From Acidobacteriota bacterium (GTDB lineage: Bacteria; Acidobacteriota; Terriglobia; Terriglobales; SCQP01): a DNA stretch of 64,000 bases. Under the pieces are notes generated by a model. It worked only from the letters and a program-made list of their open reading frames with translations, was not told the DNA's origin and searched no databases. Of this stretch, positions 32,102 through 43,291 are shown in pieces (within the stretch, counting starts at the first letter, position 1; each line of letters starts with the position of its first letter). The stretch is taken from positions 124,001-188,000 of the forward strand of contig SCQP01000014.1 in NCBI GenBank assembly GCA_004299485.1, written 5' to 3'. Made by a program: the position numbers and the translations under genes.

Positions 32102-33421
32102 ATGCCCCAGCAACAATTCCGCAGTGTTGTTTCCGCGCTGGCCACAGCGCTGGTGCTCATGACCTGCGGCGCAGTCGCCCGCGCCCAATCAAGCCGGTCG
32201 CAGGATGTACAGCGCATCCAGAACGCGACGGCAATATTCCGCTCCGCTTTTGAGGGTGCGGGCGCGCAGATCCCAAAAGACATTCTGCGGAATGGCCAGT
32301 GCGTGATGATCATTCCGGGCTACAAAACGCTGGCGCTCGGCTTGGGCGGCACATATGGGAAAGGCATCGCCATGTGCCGCAACACGTCCACGCCGCCGGG
32401 CGCCCAACCGAAGCAACCGGCGGCGGCAACGACGGGCATGAAGGGCTGGAGCGCGCCGATCTTCGTTGCCATCGGCGGCGCCAGCCTGGGGCCGCAGATC
32501 GGAGTGGAATCGGCGGACCTGCTGATTGTCTTCAAGGATCGGCACGGGATGGAGAGCATGCTCAACAATAAGGTGCGGCTGGGGGTATCGGCCGCCGCTG
32601 CCGCCGGACCCATCGGGCGGCGCGTGGAAGCAGCCACGGATGCGGCCATGCGTTCCCAGGTAATCGCCTATGCGCGCAGCCGGGGCATTTTCGCGGGCGT
32701 CAACGTCAACGGCGCGATTGTGCAGCCGGATGAGAGTGGCAACCGCGCCATGTACCCGCATCAGTACTGGCAGGACGTGCTGGAGGGCAAGATCAAACCG
32801 GCTGCGGAATCCACTCACCTGATCGCCGAACTGAACGGTTCGCCATACACCAACCCCGCCCTGCGGACTCCGGCCTCAGCGGCGGGCGTACCCGCGGGAC
32901 GCATGGGGGTGTCGCCCACCATGACCATTGGGCCAGGCACGCAAGCGCCGATGCCGTATCAGATCGGATTTGGCTATGAGCACATCACCGGTTCCATGGG
33001 TCTCAATGGCTGGGATCTGCGGGCCGGCTGGCGTCCGCTGCTGCATGAGGCTGCCGGACTGAGTTTGATTGCCGATGTCGGCCGCGCCTCGGGCTCGCAA
33101 GCTTTGCTGGCGACGAGCGTCAAGAGTACAGAATGGACGTTTCTGTTCGGACCCGAATTTGGAATGCCACACCGGGTGTTCGATCCCTACGCCAATGCAT
33201 TATTTGGCTACGCGCATTTGTCGCAGGACACGTTGTCGCCGAACGCCTCGAGTTCGGCAGGATTTTCGACGTTCGCGTGGCAGTTGGGTGCGGGACTGAA
33301 GCTGAACATCACGCGCTGGGCATCGATCCGGCTGATCGAGGTGGATCTGCTGCATACCTCGTTCGCCTCCAGCGGAGCGAGTCATGCGCGCATCATTTTA
33401 GGCGGGACGCTCAATTTTTAG
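32102..33421 (+). CDS. SYLF-domain (Ysc84-like lipid-binding) protein with barrel-like C-terminus
   Basis: From the ATG at 32102 the protein has 439 residues with a signal peptide (ending AVARAQ). Residues about 40-230 form a SYLF domain: IPKDILRNGQCVMIIPGYK, GGASLGPQIGVESADLLIVF, and GRRVEAATDAAMRSQVIAYARSRG. The C-terminal 170 residues look like outer-membrane beta-strands ending RIILGGTLNF. SYLF domains bind phosphoinositides in eukaryotes; bacterial roles are unknown. Confidence 0.85.
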   Translation: MPQQQFRSVVSALATALVLMTCGAVARAQSSRSQDVQRIQNATAIFRSAFEGAGAQIPKDILRNGQCVMIIPGYKTLALGLGGTYGKGIAMCRNTSTPPGAQPKQPAAATTGMKGWSAPIFVAIGGASLGPQIGVESADLLIVFKDRHGMESMLNNKVRLGVSAAAAAGPIGRRVEAATDAAMRSQVIAYARSRGIFAGVNVNGAIVQPDESGNRAMYPHQYWQDVLEGKIKPAAESTHLIAELNGSPYTNPALRTPASAAGVPAGRMGVSPTMTIGPGTQAPMPYQIGFGYEHITGSMGLNGWDLRAGWRPLLHEAAGLSLIADVGRASGSQALLATSVKSTEWTFLFGPEFGMPHRVFDPYANALFGYAHLSQDTLSPNASSSAGFSTFAWQLGAGLKLNITRWASIRLIEVDLLHTSFASSGASHARIILGGTLNF

Positions 33422-33516
33422 TTCACAGTTGTCAGTTATCAGTAAACGCTCGTCAGGACGGGCACCCCGAGGGCGCGGCCGCAGAACTGAGAACTGACGA
33501 CTGAGAACTGATAACT
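33422..33516. repeat. CTGA-type inverted low-complexity repeat
   Basis: AGTTCACAGTTGTCAGTTATCAGT at the left is mirrored by AACTGAGAACTGACGACTGAGAACTGATAACT at the right (about 18 of 24 pairs) around a GC-rich centre. It lies between the SYLF gene and the GH57 gene, in the same style as 21.0 and 43.2 kb. Confidence 0.8.
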
Positions 33517-33523
33517 TGGTTTC

Positions 33524-35410
33524 ATGGCCCTCAGGTTTGCGCTAGCGCTGCATGCGCATCAGCCGGTGGACAATTTCGACGAGGTGATCGAGGAGGCGTA
33601 CCGCTCTTCCTACCTGCCGTTTATCAAGGCTGCGGGCGAGCGGGAGTGGCTGAAACTGAACCTGCACTTTTCTGGCTTTCTGCTGGACTGGCTGGCGGAG
33701 CGTCATCCGGAATACATCGCGCTTTTGCGCGGCCTGGTGGAGATGGGGCGGCTGGAAATGCTGGGCGGGGGGTATTACGAGCCGATTCTGGCGGCGATTC
33801 CGGCAGCGGACCAGCAGGAGCAAATACGGCGGCTGAACGCAGCCCTGCAGCGGCATTTTCATGTCCGGCCGCAGGGGGCCTGGCTGGCGGAGCGGGTATG
33901 GGAGCCGGATCTGCCGGCAGTGCTGGCGCAGGCGGGAATGCACTACGTGCTGCTCGACGATGGCCACCTGCAGCAGGCAGGCTTGCAGGCCGACGGCCTG
34001 CATGGCTACTGGCTCACCGAGGCACAGGGCGCTACGGTAGCAGTGATCCCCTCGAATTATTTTCTGCGGCAGGCGCTGCCGTTCCGGCCGGAGCCGGAAG
34101 GGCTGGCATTTTTGGCGGCGGCAGCGGAACGGCAGCCGGAGAGTCTGCTGACCATGGGGGATGACCTGGAAAAGTTCGGGAGTTGGCCGCATACGGCGCA
34201 GCATGTGTATGCGGACGGCTGGCTGCAACGGTTCCTGGACGGCCTCGAAAGCATGCAGACCCAGGTCGAAACCGTGCGGCTGAGCGGCTACCTCGAGACA
34301 CATCCGGCGCGCGGTCTGGTTTACATTCCTTCGGCGTCGTACCCGGAGATGATGCGCTGGGCAGGCAGCCATAGCTGGCGCGGGTTTCTGACCAAATATC
34401 CCGAGGCCAATCTGCTGCACAAAACGCAGCAGGATTTACACCGGCGGCTGACAGGCTATCGTGGCAGTGCCGAGGGGGCTGGCACGGCGCGAACGCACCT
34501 GCTCGCCGCAGAGTGCAACGATGTCTACTGGCACGGCTGGTTTGGAGGGCTGTACTCGCCGCATTTACGGCAAGTCGCTTTTGCACATTTACTCGCGGCC
34601 GACCGGGAGATCGACAAGCTGGCGCCGGCGCCGGCGCTGCGGCGGTTAGACCTGCTGCGGGACGGCAGCGAGATCGTCGAGATGCGTTCGCCGGAGCTGC
34701 GGGTACTGCTGGCGCCGGCGGACGGCGCAACCACGCTGGAGATTGATGCGCGCGCTGCTGATGCCAATCTGGTCAATTCCCTCCAGCGCCGCCCAGAGGC
34801 ATACCATGAGGACCTGCGGCGGCGCGCGGCGGCCAACCCGGGGAACCTGCCCGGGGCAGCCGAGGCGCCAGCAGCGGAACTGGCGGGCAAACTGCGGTAT
34901 GACGCCTGCGCGCCGAACGGGTTCCGGCTATACCGAGGGGCGGAAGCGGATAGCGCCGCGTACCGGGTGGTACGAGCCGAGCCCGGGCGCGTGCTAGTGC
35001 AAGGGACGGATGCGCGCAAATGGTTCCGGCTGAAGCAGGCAACGCTGGCCTGTGCAATTGCTTGTGGCGCATCAGAAAAGCCGCTGGCGCTGGAGTGGAT
35101 CTTTAACCTGCTGGCGCCGCAAGCGGCTGACCGCGGCATCCTGCACCAAGACCGGCGCTTGCCGCTCGACTGGCAGGGCGAACTGGCTTCCGGTCCGCTG
35201 ACACTGTGTGACGGCTGGCGGCGGCTGCACCTTGAGCTGCAAGCGCCGGCTGCCAGTCACTGGACGGTCGAGCCGCGTTACAGCGTCAGCCAGTCGGAAC
35301 AAGGGTTTGAAGCGCTGTATCAGGGCAGCGCCCTGCGTGCTCACTGGCCCGCCGGCACAGAAAAAATTGCAGGCCAAGTGAAAATTTTCCCTTGTTCATG
35401 CCACTTTTAG
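33524..35410 (+). CDS. Glycoside hydrolase family 57 (4-alpha-glucanotransferase/alpha-amylase type)
   Basis: The 628-residue protein shows the GH57 motifs in order: HAHQP (10-14), GGYYEPIL, WLAERVWEP with the likely nucleophile E123, and TMGDDLEKFGSWP with the likely acid/base D214. These two positions coincide with those of the well-studied Thermococcus 4-alpha-glucanotransferase. The C-terminal part is a DUF1926-like beta domain. It probably remodels glycogen or maltodextrins in the cytoplasm; no signal peptide is seen. Confidence 0.92.
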   Translation: MALRFALALHAHQPVDNFDEVIEEAYRSSYLPFIKAAGEREWLKLNLHFSGFLLDWLAERHPEYIALLRGLVEMGRLEMLGGGYYEPILAAIPAADQQEQIRRLNAALQRHFHVRPQGAWLAERVWEPDLPAVLAQAGMHYVLLDDGHLQQAGLQADGLHGYWLTEAQGATVAVIPSNYFLRQALPFRPEPEGLAFLAAAAERQPESLLTMGDDLEKFGSWPHTAQHVYADGWLQRFLDGLESMQTQVETVRLSGYLETHPARGLVYIPSASYPEMMRWAGSHSWRGFLTKYPEANLLHKTQQDLHRRLTGYRGSAEGAGTARTHLLAAECNDVYWHGWFGGLYSPHLRQVAFAHLLAADREIDKLAPAPALRRLDLLRDGSEIVEMRSPELRVLLAPADGATTLEIDARAADANLVNSLQRRPEAYHEDLRRRAAANPGNLPGAAEAPAAELAGKLRYDACAPNGFRLYRGAEADSAAYRVVRAEPGRVLVQGTDARKWFRLKQATLACAIACGASEKPLALEWIFNLLAPQAADRGILHQDRRLPLDWQGELASGPLTLCDGWRRLHLELQAPAASHWTVEPRYSVSQSEQGFEALYQGSALRAHWPAGTEKIAGQVKIFPCSCHF

Positions 35411-35463
35411 TCTCTGCTCGTGTACAATCACCTTGATTTTCGTACCCTTCCGGAGGAGGACGC

Positions 35464-35757
35464 ATGGCAGCACTGACCAAGACAATGATCGTTGCTCACA
35501 TGGCCGAAGCTACTGGCCTGAACAAGAAAGAGTCCGCCCGCTACCTGGACGAGTTGGCCGCACTGGCGGTCAAGGAAACCAAGCGCAGCGGCCAGTTCAC
35601 CCTTCCCGGCCTCGGGAAGCTGGTGAAGTCGAACCGCAAGGCGCGGCTGGGACGCAACCCGCAAACGGGCGAGACGATTAAGATCGCCGCCAAAACCGTA
35701 GTGAAATTCCGCGTGGCGAAAGCGGTGAAAGACGCCATCGCGCCGGGCAAAAAGTGA
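35464..35757 (+). CDS. HU-family DNA-binding protein
   Basis: A 97-residue, strongly basic protein: TKTMIVAHMAEATGLNKKES, then FTLPGLGKLVKSNRKARLGRNPQTGETIKI (the DNA-binding arm with RNP) and VVKFRVAKAVKDAI. It matches HU/IHF with a slightly atypical KxxRLGRNP arm. A GGAGGAGG ribosome site lies just upstream, a TACAAT box is at 35423, and a strong terminator follows, so it is a single-gene, probably highly expressed unit. Confidence 0.94.
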   Translation: MAALTKTMIVAHMAEATGLNKKESARYLDELAALAVKETKRSGQFTLPGLGKLVKSNRKARLGRNPQTGETIKIAAKTVVKFRVAKAVKDAIAPGKK

Positions 35758-35791
35758 AGCCGTAAGGGCCAAATTCGTTCGGCAGTACGCG

Positions 35792-35826
35792 AGCGCGCAT
35801 TCGCAAAGAATGCGCGCTTATTTTTT
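35792..35826 (+). terminator. Rho-independent terminator of the HU gene
   Basis: AGCGCGCATTC, loop GCAAA, GAATGCGCGCT, then TATTTTTT. The 11-bp stem is perfect. It overlaps the last codons of the convergent pseudokinase gene. Confidence 0.93.
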
Positions 35827-37752
35827 AGCGGCGATGCCGGTGGCCAAAAAGACATTGGTATTGTCGCGGCCGCGGCTCAGGGCCAGTCGGCCGTCGCGGG
35901 CAAAGGCGTAGGCGAAGATGTGACCGTCACGGAAGTGGGTGAGCGGATGCGGCGCGCTGCCACGGCGTGGCAGAGTCCAGAGGTTGTGATCGCGCACGCA
36001 GGTAGCGGCGTGACTGACCGGCCCTTTCGCGATCACGGCGCCGCCGCCGCCAATGAGCGCAAGGCCGGTCCAGCTGGTGCTCGGCGCACTCAGCGGCACG
36101 GCGGCGCTGCCATCCGCATTCGCACGCCAGACGCGAACTTCGTCGCCCGTGCGCGCGAGAAAAACAATGTGGCCGTCGGGAGCGACCAACGGATCGATCG
36201 GCTCGCCCAGGACTCCCGGCAGCGCAATGGGGCGGGCGTGGGCGCCGTCGACGCTCATGGCCCAAAGCTGGTGATCGTGGTGAAAGACGTGGGTGGTCAG
36301 CAGCCAATTGGTATTCAGCCAGGCGAGTCCGGCGACCCCATCGCGCGTGAGGCCGCCGCCAGGCAGCTCGGTGAACGGACCGTTCACCTTTGCTTGCGCC
36401 CACAAGGAGGCCTCGGGGGTGCTGTGGAGTACCGCCAGTGTACCGTCGCGCGATGCGGACACGCTGCTGTAGCCCTGGCGGTCATCGGTAATCTGGGCGA
36501 CCGCACCGTTAGGCCAGGGGACTTGCCAAAGCTGCGTTGCTGCGTGGGGCGAGGTTGCGCCAGTAACGATCAGGCCACGACCATTGGGCAGCCAGACAAG
36601 GCCGGAGAGCTTCCAGAACTTCCCTTCCGCCAGGCTCGATAGCTGACCGTCGGATACCGAAATTACCTCCAACGCGTTGCCGCGTACCGCCGCAATCGAT
36701 TGCCCGTCCGGCGACCAGGCCGGCGTGACCGGCGCGTAAGCGGTGGACGAGAGTTCCCGTGGCTGCGTACCGTCCGGCTGCGCTATCTCCAGGTGGCCGG
36801 AAGCGTCGATAAAGGCCATTTGCTGACCTCCCGGCGCAAAACCGGCGCTGCTGCGCGCGGGGGCAATCGCCCGCTCCATGCCGCCCGCGGCTACCGAAAC
36901 CGCGTGCAGTTCGCCCTTTGCGAGGAAATAAACCCAATCGTCGTCCCTCGAGATGGCAGGCGCGGAACAGCAGTTCGCGCCGTCGCTCACCAGTTGCCGC
37001 TCACGGCCGCCGGTCACTGACCGCCAATAGAGCGATTCACCTTCGGGATCACGATGGATGGTCGCCAGATAGAGGCCATCGGGAGAAATCGCTGCGGCGG
37101 CGATATTGGCCGTGAAAGTAGCCTGGCTGAAACTGAGGTCCGGCACGGGCAAGGGGCCCGAAGACAGCGACGCCAACTTGCGCCAGGTCACGCCACCAAT
37201 GAGCAGCGCGATGACGGCAAAGGCGATGATGCGCCAGGACGCTCCACGCCGTCCGGTGCCAGGGATTGGGCGGAGGCGCTCCAAGGCCTCGCGCAAGGCG
37301 GTTGTCGATTGAAAGCGGCGGCTGGAATGTTTCGCCTGGCAGCGGCGGGCGATGCGCCGCAGGGCGCGCGCTTGTGCTCCACTGGCCAAGGCCTCAAGGA
37401 CGATGCCGAACGCCGGCTGGTCAGCACGCGGATCGAATTCGTCGCCCTCGACCAGACCAAAGCCGAGCAGCTTGATGTGGCCGTCTGGCAGCAGCCAGAC
37501 TTTGCCGGCCGCCAAGCCGCGGTGCAAAATGCCAAGGGCGTGAGGACCTTCGAGACCTGTGGCGATCTCGATGGCGACCTCGAGGGGTTGATCGAGCGGT
37601 CCGCGCGCCAGGCGCGCAGCCAAGGTTTCACCTTCCAGCGCGTCCGCACCGAGGCTTAGATACGGCGAATGCAACGCCGCCAATGCGTCAAGTTCCTGCC
37701 GCTGGCGCGCACTGACCGGCGCTGGCCGCGCGCCTTCGCTGCTGCCATCCAT
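35818..37752 (-). CDS. Membrane pseudokinase fused to a TolB-like propeller
   Basis: The 644-residue protein is a shortened paralogue of the kinase at 38.4-41.0 kb. The first 80 residues of a kinase N-lobe are missing (no glycine loop, no VAIK lysine). It joins the family at GETLAARLARGPL and continues with HRGLAAGKVWLLPDGHIKLLGFGL. There the catalytic HRD reads HRG and the metal-binding DFG reads GFG, so phosphotransfer is ruled out. A transmembrane segment follows (about 173-190), then six or so propeller blades with ISPDG-type repeats. It probably acts as a regulatory or sensing partner of the active kinase. Confidence 0.85.
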   Translation of the reverse strand: MDGSSEGARPAPVSARQRQELDALAALHSPYLSLGADALEGETLAARLARGPLDQPLEVAIEIATGLEGPHALGILHRGLAAGKVWLLPDGHIKLLGFGLVEGDEFDPRADQPAFGIVLEALASGAQARALRRIARRCQAKHSSRRFQSTTALREALERLRPIPGTGRRGASWRIIAFAVIALLIGGVTWRKLASLSSGPLPVPDLSFSQATFTANIAAAAISPDGLYLATIHRDPEGESLYWRSVTGGRERQLVSDGANCCSAPAISRDDDWVYFLAKGELHAVSVAAGGMERAIAPARSSAGFAPGGQQMAFIDASGHLEIAQPDGTQPRELSSTAYAPVTPAWSPDGQSIAAVRGNALEVISVSDGQLSSLAEGKFWKLSGLVWLPNGRGLIVTGATSPHAATQLWQVPWPNGAVAQITDDRQGYSSVSASRDGTLAVLHSTPEASLWAQAKVNGPFTELPGGGLTRDGVAGLAWLNTNWLLTTHVFHHDHQLWAMSVDGAHARPIALPGVLGEPIDPLVAPDGHIVFLARTGDEVRVWRANADGSAAVPLSAPSTSWTGLALIGGGGAVIAKGPVSHAATCVRDHNLWTLPRRGSAPHPLTHFRDGHIFAYAFARDGRLALSRGRDNTNVFLATGIAAKK

Positions 37753-37806
37753 CGCTCCTGATTATGGCAGGCGAGCGGGAATGGCCCAAGTGCTACCATG
37801 TGCTGC

Positions 37807-38102
37807 ATGAGCAGTAAATCGGACCGGGTGGGCGTGCGGGAGCTGCGGCGGAACCTGAGCGAATACCTGCGGCGGGTGAAGAAGGGCGAGCGGTTACTGG
37901 TCACCGGACGCGGGCAACTGGTTGCCGTGCTGACACCGCCGGAGGGCAAGGTTTCCCGACGCGAGCAATGGTTCGCCGAAGGACTATTGCAACCGGCGAC
38001 GCGTTCACTGTGCGATTTGGACCGCCCATTCAGTTGAGCCCTGAACAAACGGCAGCGTTCCACCGCGCTCTCGAAGAGGAGCGAGAAGAACGGTTGCCTT
38101 AA
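37807..38102 (+). pseudogene. Phd/YefM-type antitoxin, frameshifted
   Basis: The first part (VGVRELRRNLSEYLRRVKKGERLLVTGRGQLVAVL) is a typical Phd/VapB antitoxin that would contact its operator. The frame then leaves the family and stops at 38037. In another frame the expected C-terminus appears (PPIQLSPEQTAAFHRALEEERE, ending at 38102 with TAA directly before the next ATG). A single indel near 38000-38020 explains this. Confidence 0.75.
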
Positions 38103-38370
38103 ATGGCGCGCTACTACCTCGACTCGTCAGCCGCGGCTAAGCTGGTGCTGATCGAAGCAGAATCGGCGGCGCTGAGCGAATTTCTGCGGGGCGAACACGA
38201 GCCGGTAACCACCCGGCTTACGGTGCTGGAGGTGGGTCGCGCCGTTCGGCGCACAGCCAGCGGCGAGCCGCTGCGTGCACGATTCCAACAACATTTGGCA
38301 GCGTTTCGATGTCCAGGAACTATCGGTGCAGATGCTGGAGGCGGCGGAGGCGGTGGGTCTGCGCACCTGG

Positions 38371-38382
<12 letters not shown>
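38103..38382 (+). pseudogene. VapC-type PIN toxin, frameshifted and truncated
   Basis: MARYYLDSSAAAKLVL and EVGRAVRR are the start of a PIN-domain ribonuclease with its first catalytic aspartate. After about residue 65 the frame diverges; a second frame continues FDVQELSVQMLEAAEAVGLRTWSP and stops at 38382. The second half of the PIN domain, with the remaining acidic residues, is missing. The 3' end overlaps the convergent kinase gene. With the frameshifted antitoxin this is a dead toxin-antitoxin locus, unless the indels are sequencing errors. Confidence 0.75.
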
Positions 38383-40980
<2,598 letters not shown>

Positions 40981-40992
40981 CGTTGAGACAGT

Positions 40993-41745
40993 CTACTGCA
41001 CTTTGCGATTGATTGCGGCGGCGACGAAACCGGCGCCGAAGCCGTTGTCAATATTGACGGTGACCACATTGGCGGCGCAGGAATTCAGCATGGTGAGCAT
41101 GGCGGCGAGGCCTTTAAAACTGGCGCCATAGCCGACGCTGGTGGGCACGGCAATCACCGGCGCGGAGACCAGACCGCCGACCACGCTGGGCAGCGCCCCA
41201 TCCATGCCGGCGACGACGATCACCACGCGGGCGCTTTGGAGCTTGGGCAGGTCGGCCAAAAGGCGGTGCAAGCCGGAGACGCCACAGTCGACCAAACGAT
41301 CGACGGGACCACCGAACAGATCGGCGGCGAGCGCGGCTTCTTCGGCAACGGGCAGATCGCTAGTTCCGGCCGATACGACCAGGATGGTTCCCTCGCCGCG
41401 CGCGGGATCGGCGCGGCGGAGGGTGAGCACCCGCGCGAGAACGTGATACTCGGCTTCGGGCAAGACGGTCTGAACGGCCTGTGCCGCAGCCGCATCGGCG
41501 CGGGTGACCAAAAGATTGGGTGACTGGCGGGCGAGAGCGGCGGCGATGGCCGCCACCTGTTCGGGTGTTTTGCCCTGCGCCATGACGACTTCGGGCGCGC
41601 CCTGACGGGCGCCACGATGATGGTCGACGCGGGCAAAGCCGAGGTCCTCGAAGGGCCATTGGCGTAATTGCGCGAAGGCGGCCTCGGGCGTCAATTCCTG
41701 TTGCGCAACTCGATCGAGCAAACCTCGGAGTGTCTTAGGATCCAC
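40993..41745 (-). CDS. larB: Nickel-pincer cofactor synthase LarB
   Basis: LarB carboxylates nicotinic acid adenine dinucleotide to the biscarboxylic mononucleotide that LarE and LarC turn into the nickel-pincer nucleotide. The 250-residue protein has an AIR-carboxylase-like C-terminal domain (VVSAGTSDLPVAEEA, VVVAGMDGALPSVVGGL, PVIAVPTSVGYGASFKGL). The expected partners larC and larE are not in the window. The end of the gene lies only 12 bases from the kinase start; both are on the reverse strand. Confidence 0.92.
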   Translation of the reverse strand: MDPKTLRGLLDRVAQQELTPEAAFAQLRQWPFEDLGFARVDHHRGARQGAPEVVMAQGKTPEQVAAIAAALARQSPNLLVTRADAAAAQAVQTVLPEAEYHVLARVLTLRRADPARGEGTILVVSAGTSDLPVAEEAALAADLFGGPVDRLVDCGVSGLHRLLADLPKLQSARVVIVVAGMDGALPSVVGGLVSAPVIAVPTSVGYGASFKGLAAMLTMLNSCAANVVTVNIDNGFGAGFVAAAINRKVQ

Positions 41746-41782
41746 GTCTGATTTTAGGCTATGGGGATGCTACCCTAATCCA

Positions 41783-42403
41783 GTGCCTTCCGCGCTTACC
41801 CTGACGCTTGCGCTCACCGGCGCCAGCGGCGCGGCGCTGACGCGCACGCTGCTCCACATGCTGGACAACGACGCCCGGGTGGAACATGTGGATCTGATTG
41901 CCTCGCCGCACGGATTGCGGGTGGCGCATGAAGAGCTGGGGCTGCCGGAAGGCACGCTCGGTCAGCTCCCCGAGCGGCTGCTGGGGCAGGCGACGTTGAA
42001 AGTTCAAGTGCACGACAATCGCGATATCGGCGCCAACGTGGCCAGCGGCTCTTACCCCAGCCATGGCATGATCATCGCGCCATGCAGCATGGGCACGTGC
42101 GCCGCCATCGCGCATGGCCTGGCCGACTCGCTCATTGAACGCGCGGCGGATGTATGCCTGAAAGAGCGGCGCAAGCTGCTGCTGGCGGTGCGCGAGTCGC
42201 CGCTGAACCGCATCCATTTACAAAATATGCTCACCGTGCACGATGCCGGGGCGACGGTGTATCCGCTCACGCCCGCATTTTACGATGGCGCAGAATCGAT
42301 CTCCGCCATGCTCACTCAATTCGCGGCCCGCCTGCTGGAACAGGTGGGCCTTCCCCAATCCGCTGCCTATCGCTGGCAGGGCTCCGAGCGGCGCGAGGTA
42401 TGA
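41783..42403 (+). CDS. ubiX: Flavin prenyltransferase UbiX
   Basis: UbiX prenylates FMN to make the cofactor of UbiD-type decarboxylases. The 206-residue protein starts at a GTG (41783). Family motifs are LALTGASGA, ANVASGSYPSHGMIIAPCSMGT, RKLLLAVRESPLN and YPLTPAFYDG. It is coupled to the next gene by an ATGA overlap. No ubiD gene is in the window. Confidence 0.94.
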   Translation: MPSALTLTLALTGASGAALTRTLLHMLDNDARVEHVDLIASPHGLRVAHEELGLPEGTLGQLPERLLGQATLKVQVHDNRDIGANVASGSYPSHGMIIAPCSMGTCAAIAHGLADSLIERAADVCLKERRKLLLAVRESPLNRIHLQNMLTVHDAGATVYPLTPAFYDGAESISAMLTQFAARLLEQVGLPQSAAYRWQGSERREV

Positions 42404-42864
42404 ATGAAGCCGCCCTCACGGACGCTACGCCCCAAAAGAAAAGTCCTACCGTGACTGTCTATTTTTTAATTCTGATCGCCGTCGGACTGGAGGTAGCGGG
42501 CCAAATCCTCTACAAATCCGGCATTAACCGCATGCCCGGCATGACCGGCTCGCCGTTCGACTCGTGGGCTCTGGCGATTTTCGCCTGGGAGGCCTTGCGC
42601 AATTGGCGCGTGCTGCTCGGCATTGGCATCTATTGCGCGCAAGCAGCGGTGTGGTGGGGGGTGCTGTCGAAAGTGGACCTGACGTATGCGTTTCCGCTCA
42701 CCAGCCTGAGCTATGTGATTCTGCTGGGGGTATCGCGGATTTTTCTGAAAGAGCAGATCTCAACGCAGAAATGGCTCGGCACCATCGCCGTCGTGTTCGG
42801 TGTCTATCTGATTACGCGGACGACGCCGCTCACGATCCCGCGGCATTTATTCCGCCGGCATTAG
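42400..42864 (+). CDS. Small EamA/SMR-type membrane transporter
   Basis: From the ATG at 42400 the protein has 154 residues with four hydrophobic segments. The C-terminal segment (WWGVLSKVDLTYAFPLTSLSYVILLG followed by KEQISTQKWLGTIAVVFGVYLI) is characteristic of the EamA/SMR fold, which covers small multidrug and undecaprenyl-phosphate-aminoarabinose flippases. The substrate is unknown. It overlaps the convergent PspC gene by 35 bases. Confidence 0.82.
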   Translation: MNEAALTDATPQKKSPTVTVYFLILIAVGLEVAGQILYKSGINRMPGMTGSPFDSWALAIFAWEALRNWRVLLGIGIYCAQAAVWWGVLSKVDLTYAFPLTSLSYVILLGVSRIFLKEQISTQKWLGTIAVVFGVYLITRTTPLTIPRHLFRRH

Positions 42865-43156
42865 CGGCAGCCACGGGCAGAGGTTCTTCCGGGATCAGGA
42901 CCCAGGCGACGGCGTAGGCGAGCACGCCAAAGACAAAGGCGAATAAGACGGTGAATACGGCCCAGAGCACGCGGACCAGAGTGGGGTCCCAATCCAGCGA
43001 GTTCGCAATCGCAAGACAAACGCCGGCGATCTTGCGGCCCTGGCGCGGGCGTTCAAGCGGTCCGCGCCGCGCCGGCGCATGACGCGCTGGATTCGCGCGG
43101 CCACAGGCGTGACAGTAGGCTCCGTGCAATTCGGTTCCACATCCATTGCAGTACAT
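42830..43156 (-). CDS. PspC-domain protein with zinc ribbon
   Basis: The 108-residue protein begins with a zinc ribbon (MYCNGCGTEL ... YCHACG) and continues with a PspC domain: KIAGVCLAIANSLDWDPTLVRVLWAVFTVLFAFVFGVLAYAVAWVLIPEE, which includes a transmembrane helix. PspC-type proteins act in membrane-stress responses; this fused form is common in several phyla. Confidence 0.88.
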   Translation of the reverse strand: MYCNGCGTELHGAYCHACGRANPARHAPARRGPLERPRQGRKIAGVCLAIANSLDWDPTLVRVLWAVFTVLFAFVFGVLAYAVAWVLIPEEPLPVAAANAGGINAAGS

Positions 43157-43224
43157 AAGCTATGCCCCCGTGGAAGTAACACTCAGACTATACGCGTGGG
43201 GACACCTGGGGGTTCGCGGGCTGT

Positions 43225-43279
43225 CAGCTTTCAGCCTTCAGCCATGCGTCAGACCGGTGCTGGGGGCGACTGAAAGCTG
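43225..43279. repeat. CTGA-type inverted repeat upstream of the VWFA gene
   Basis: CAGCTTTCAG (43225-43234) and CTGAAAGCTG (43270-43279) are perfect 10-bp arms, with TCAGCC repeats between. It lies in the promoter gap of the VWFA gene. Confidence 0.8.
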
Positions 43280-43291
43280 TATCCTTAAGCC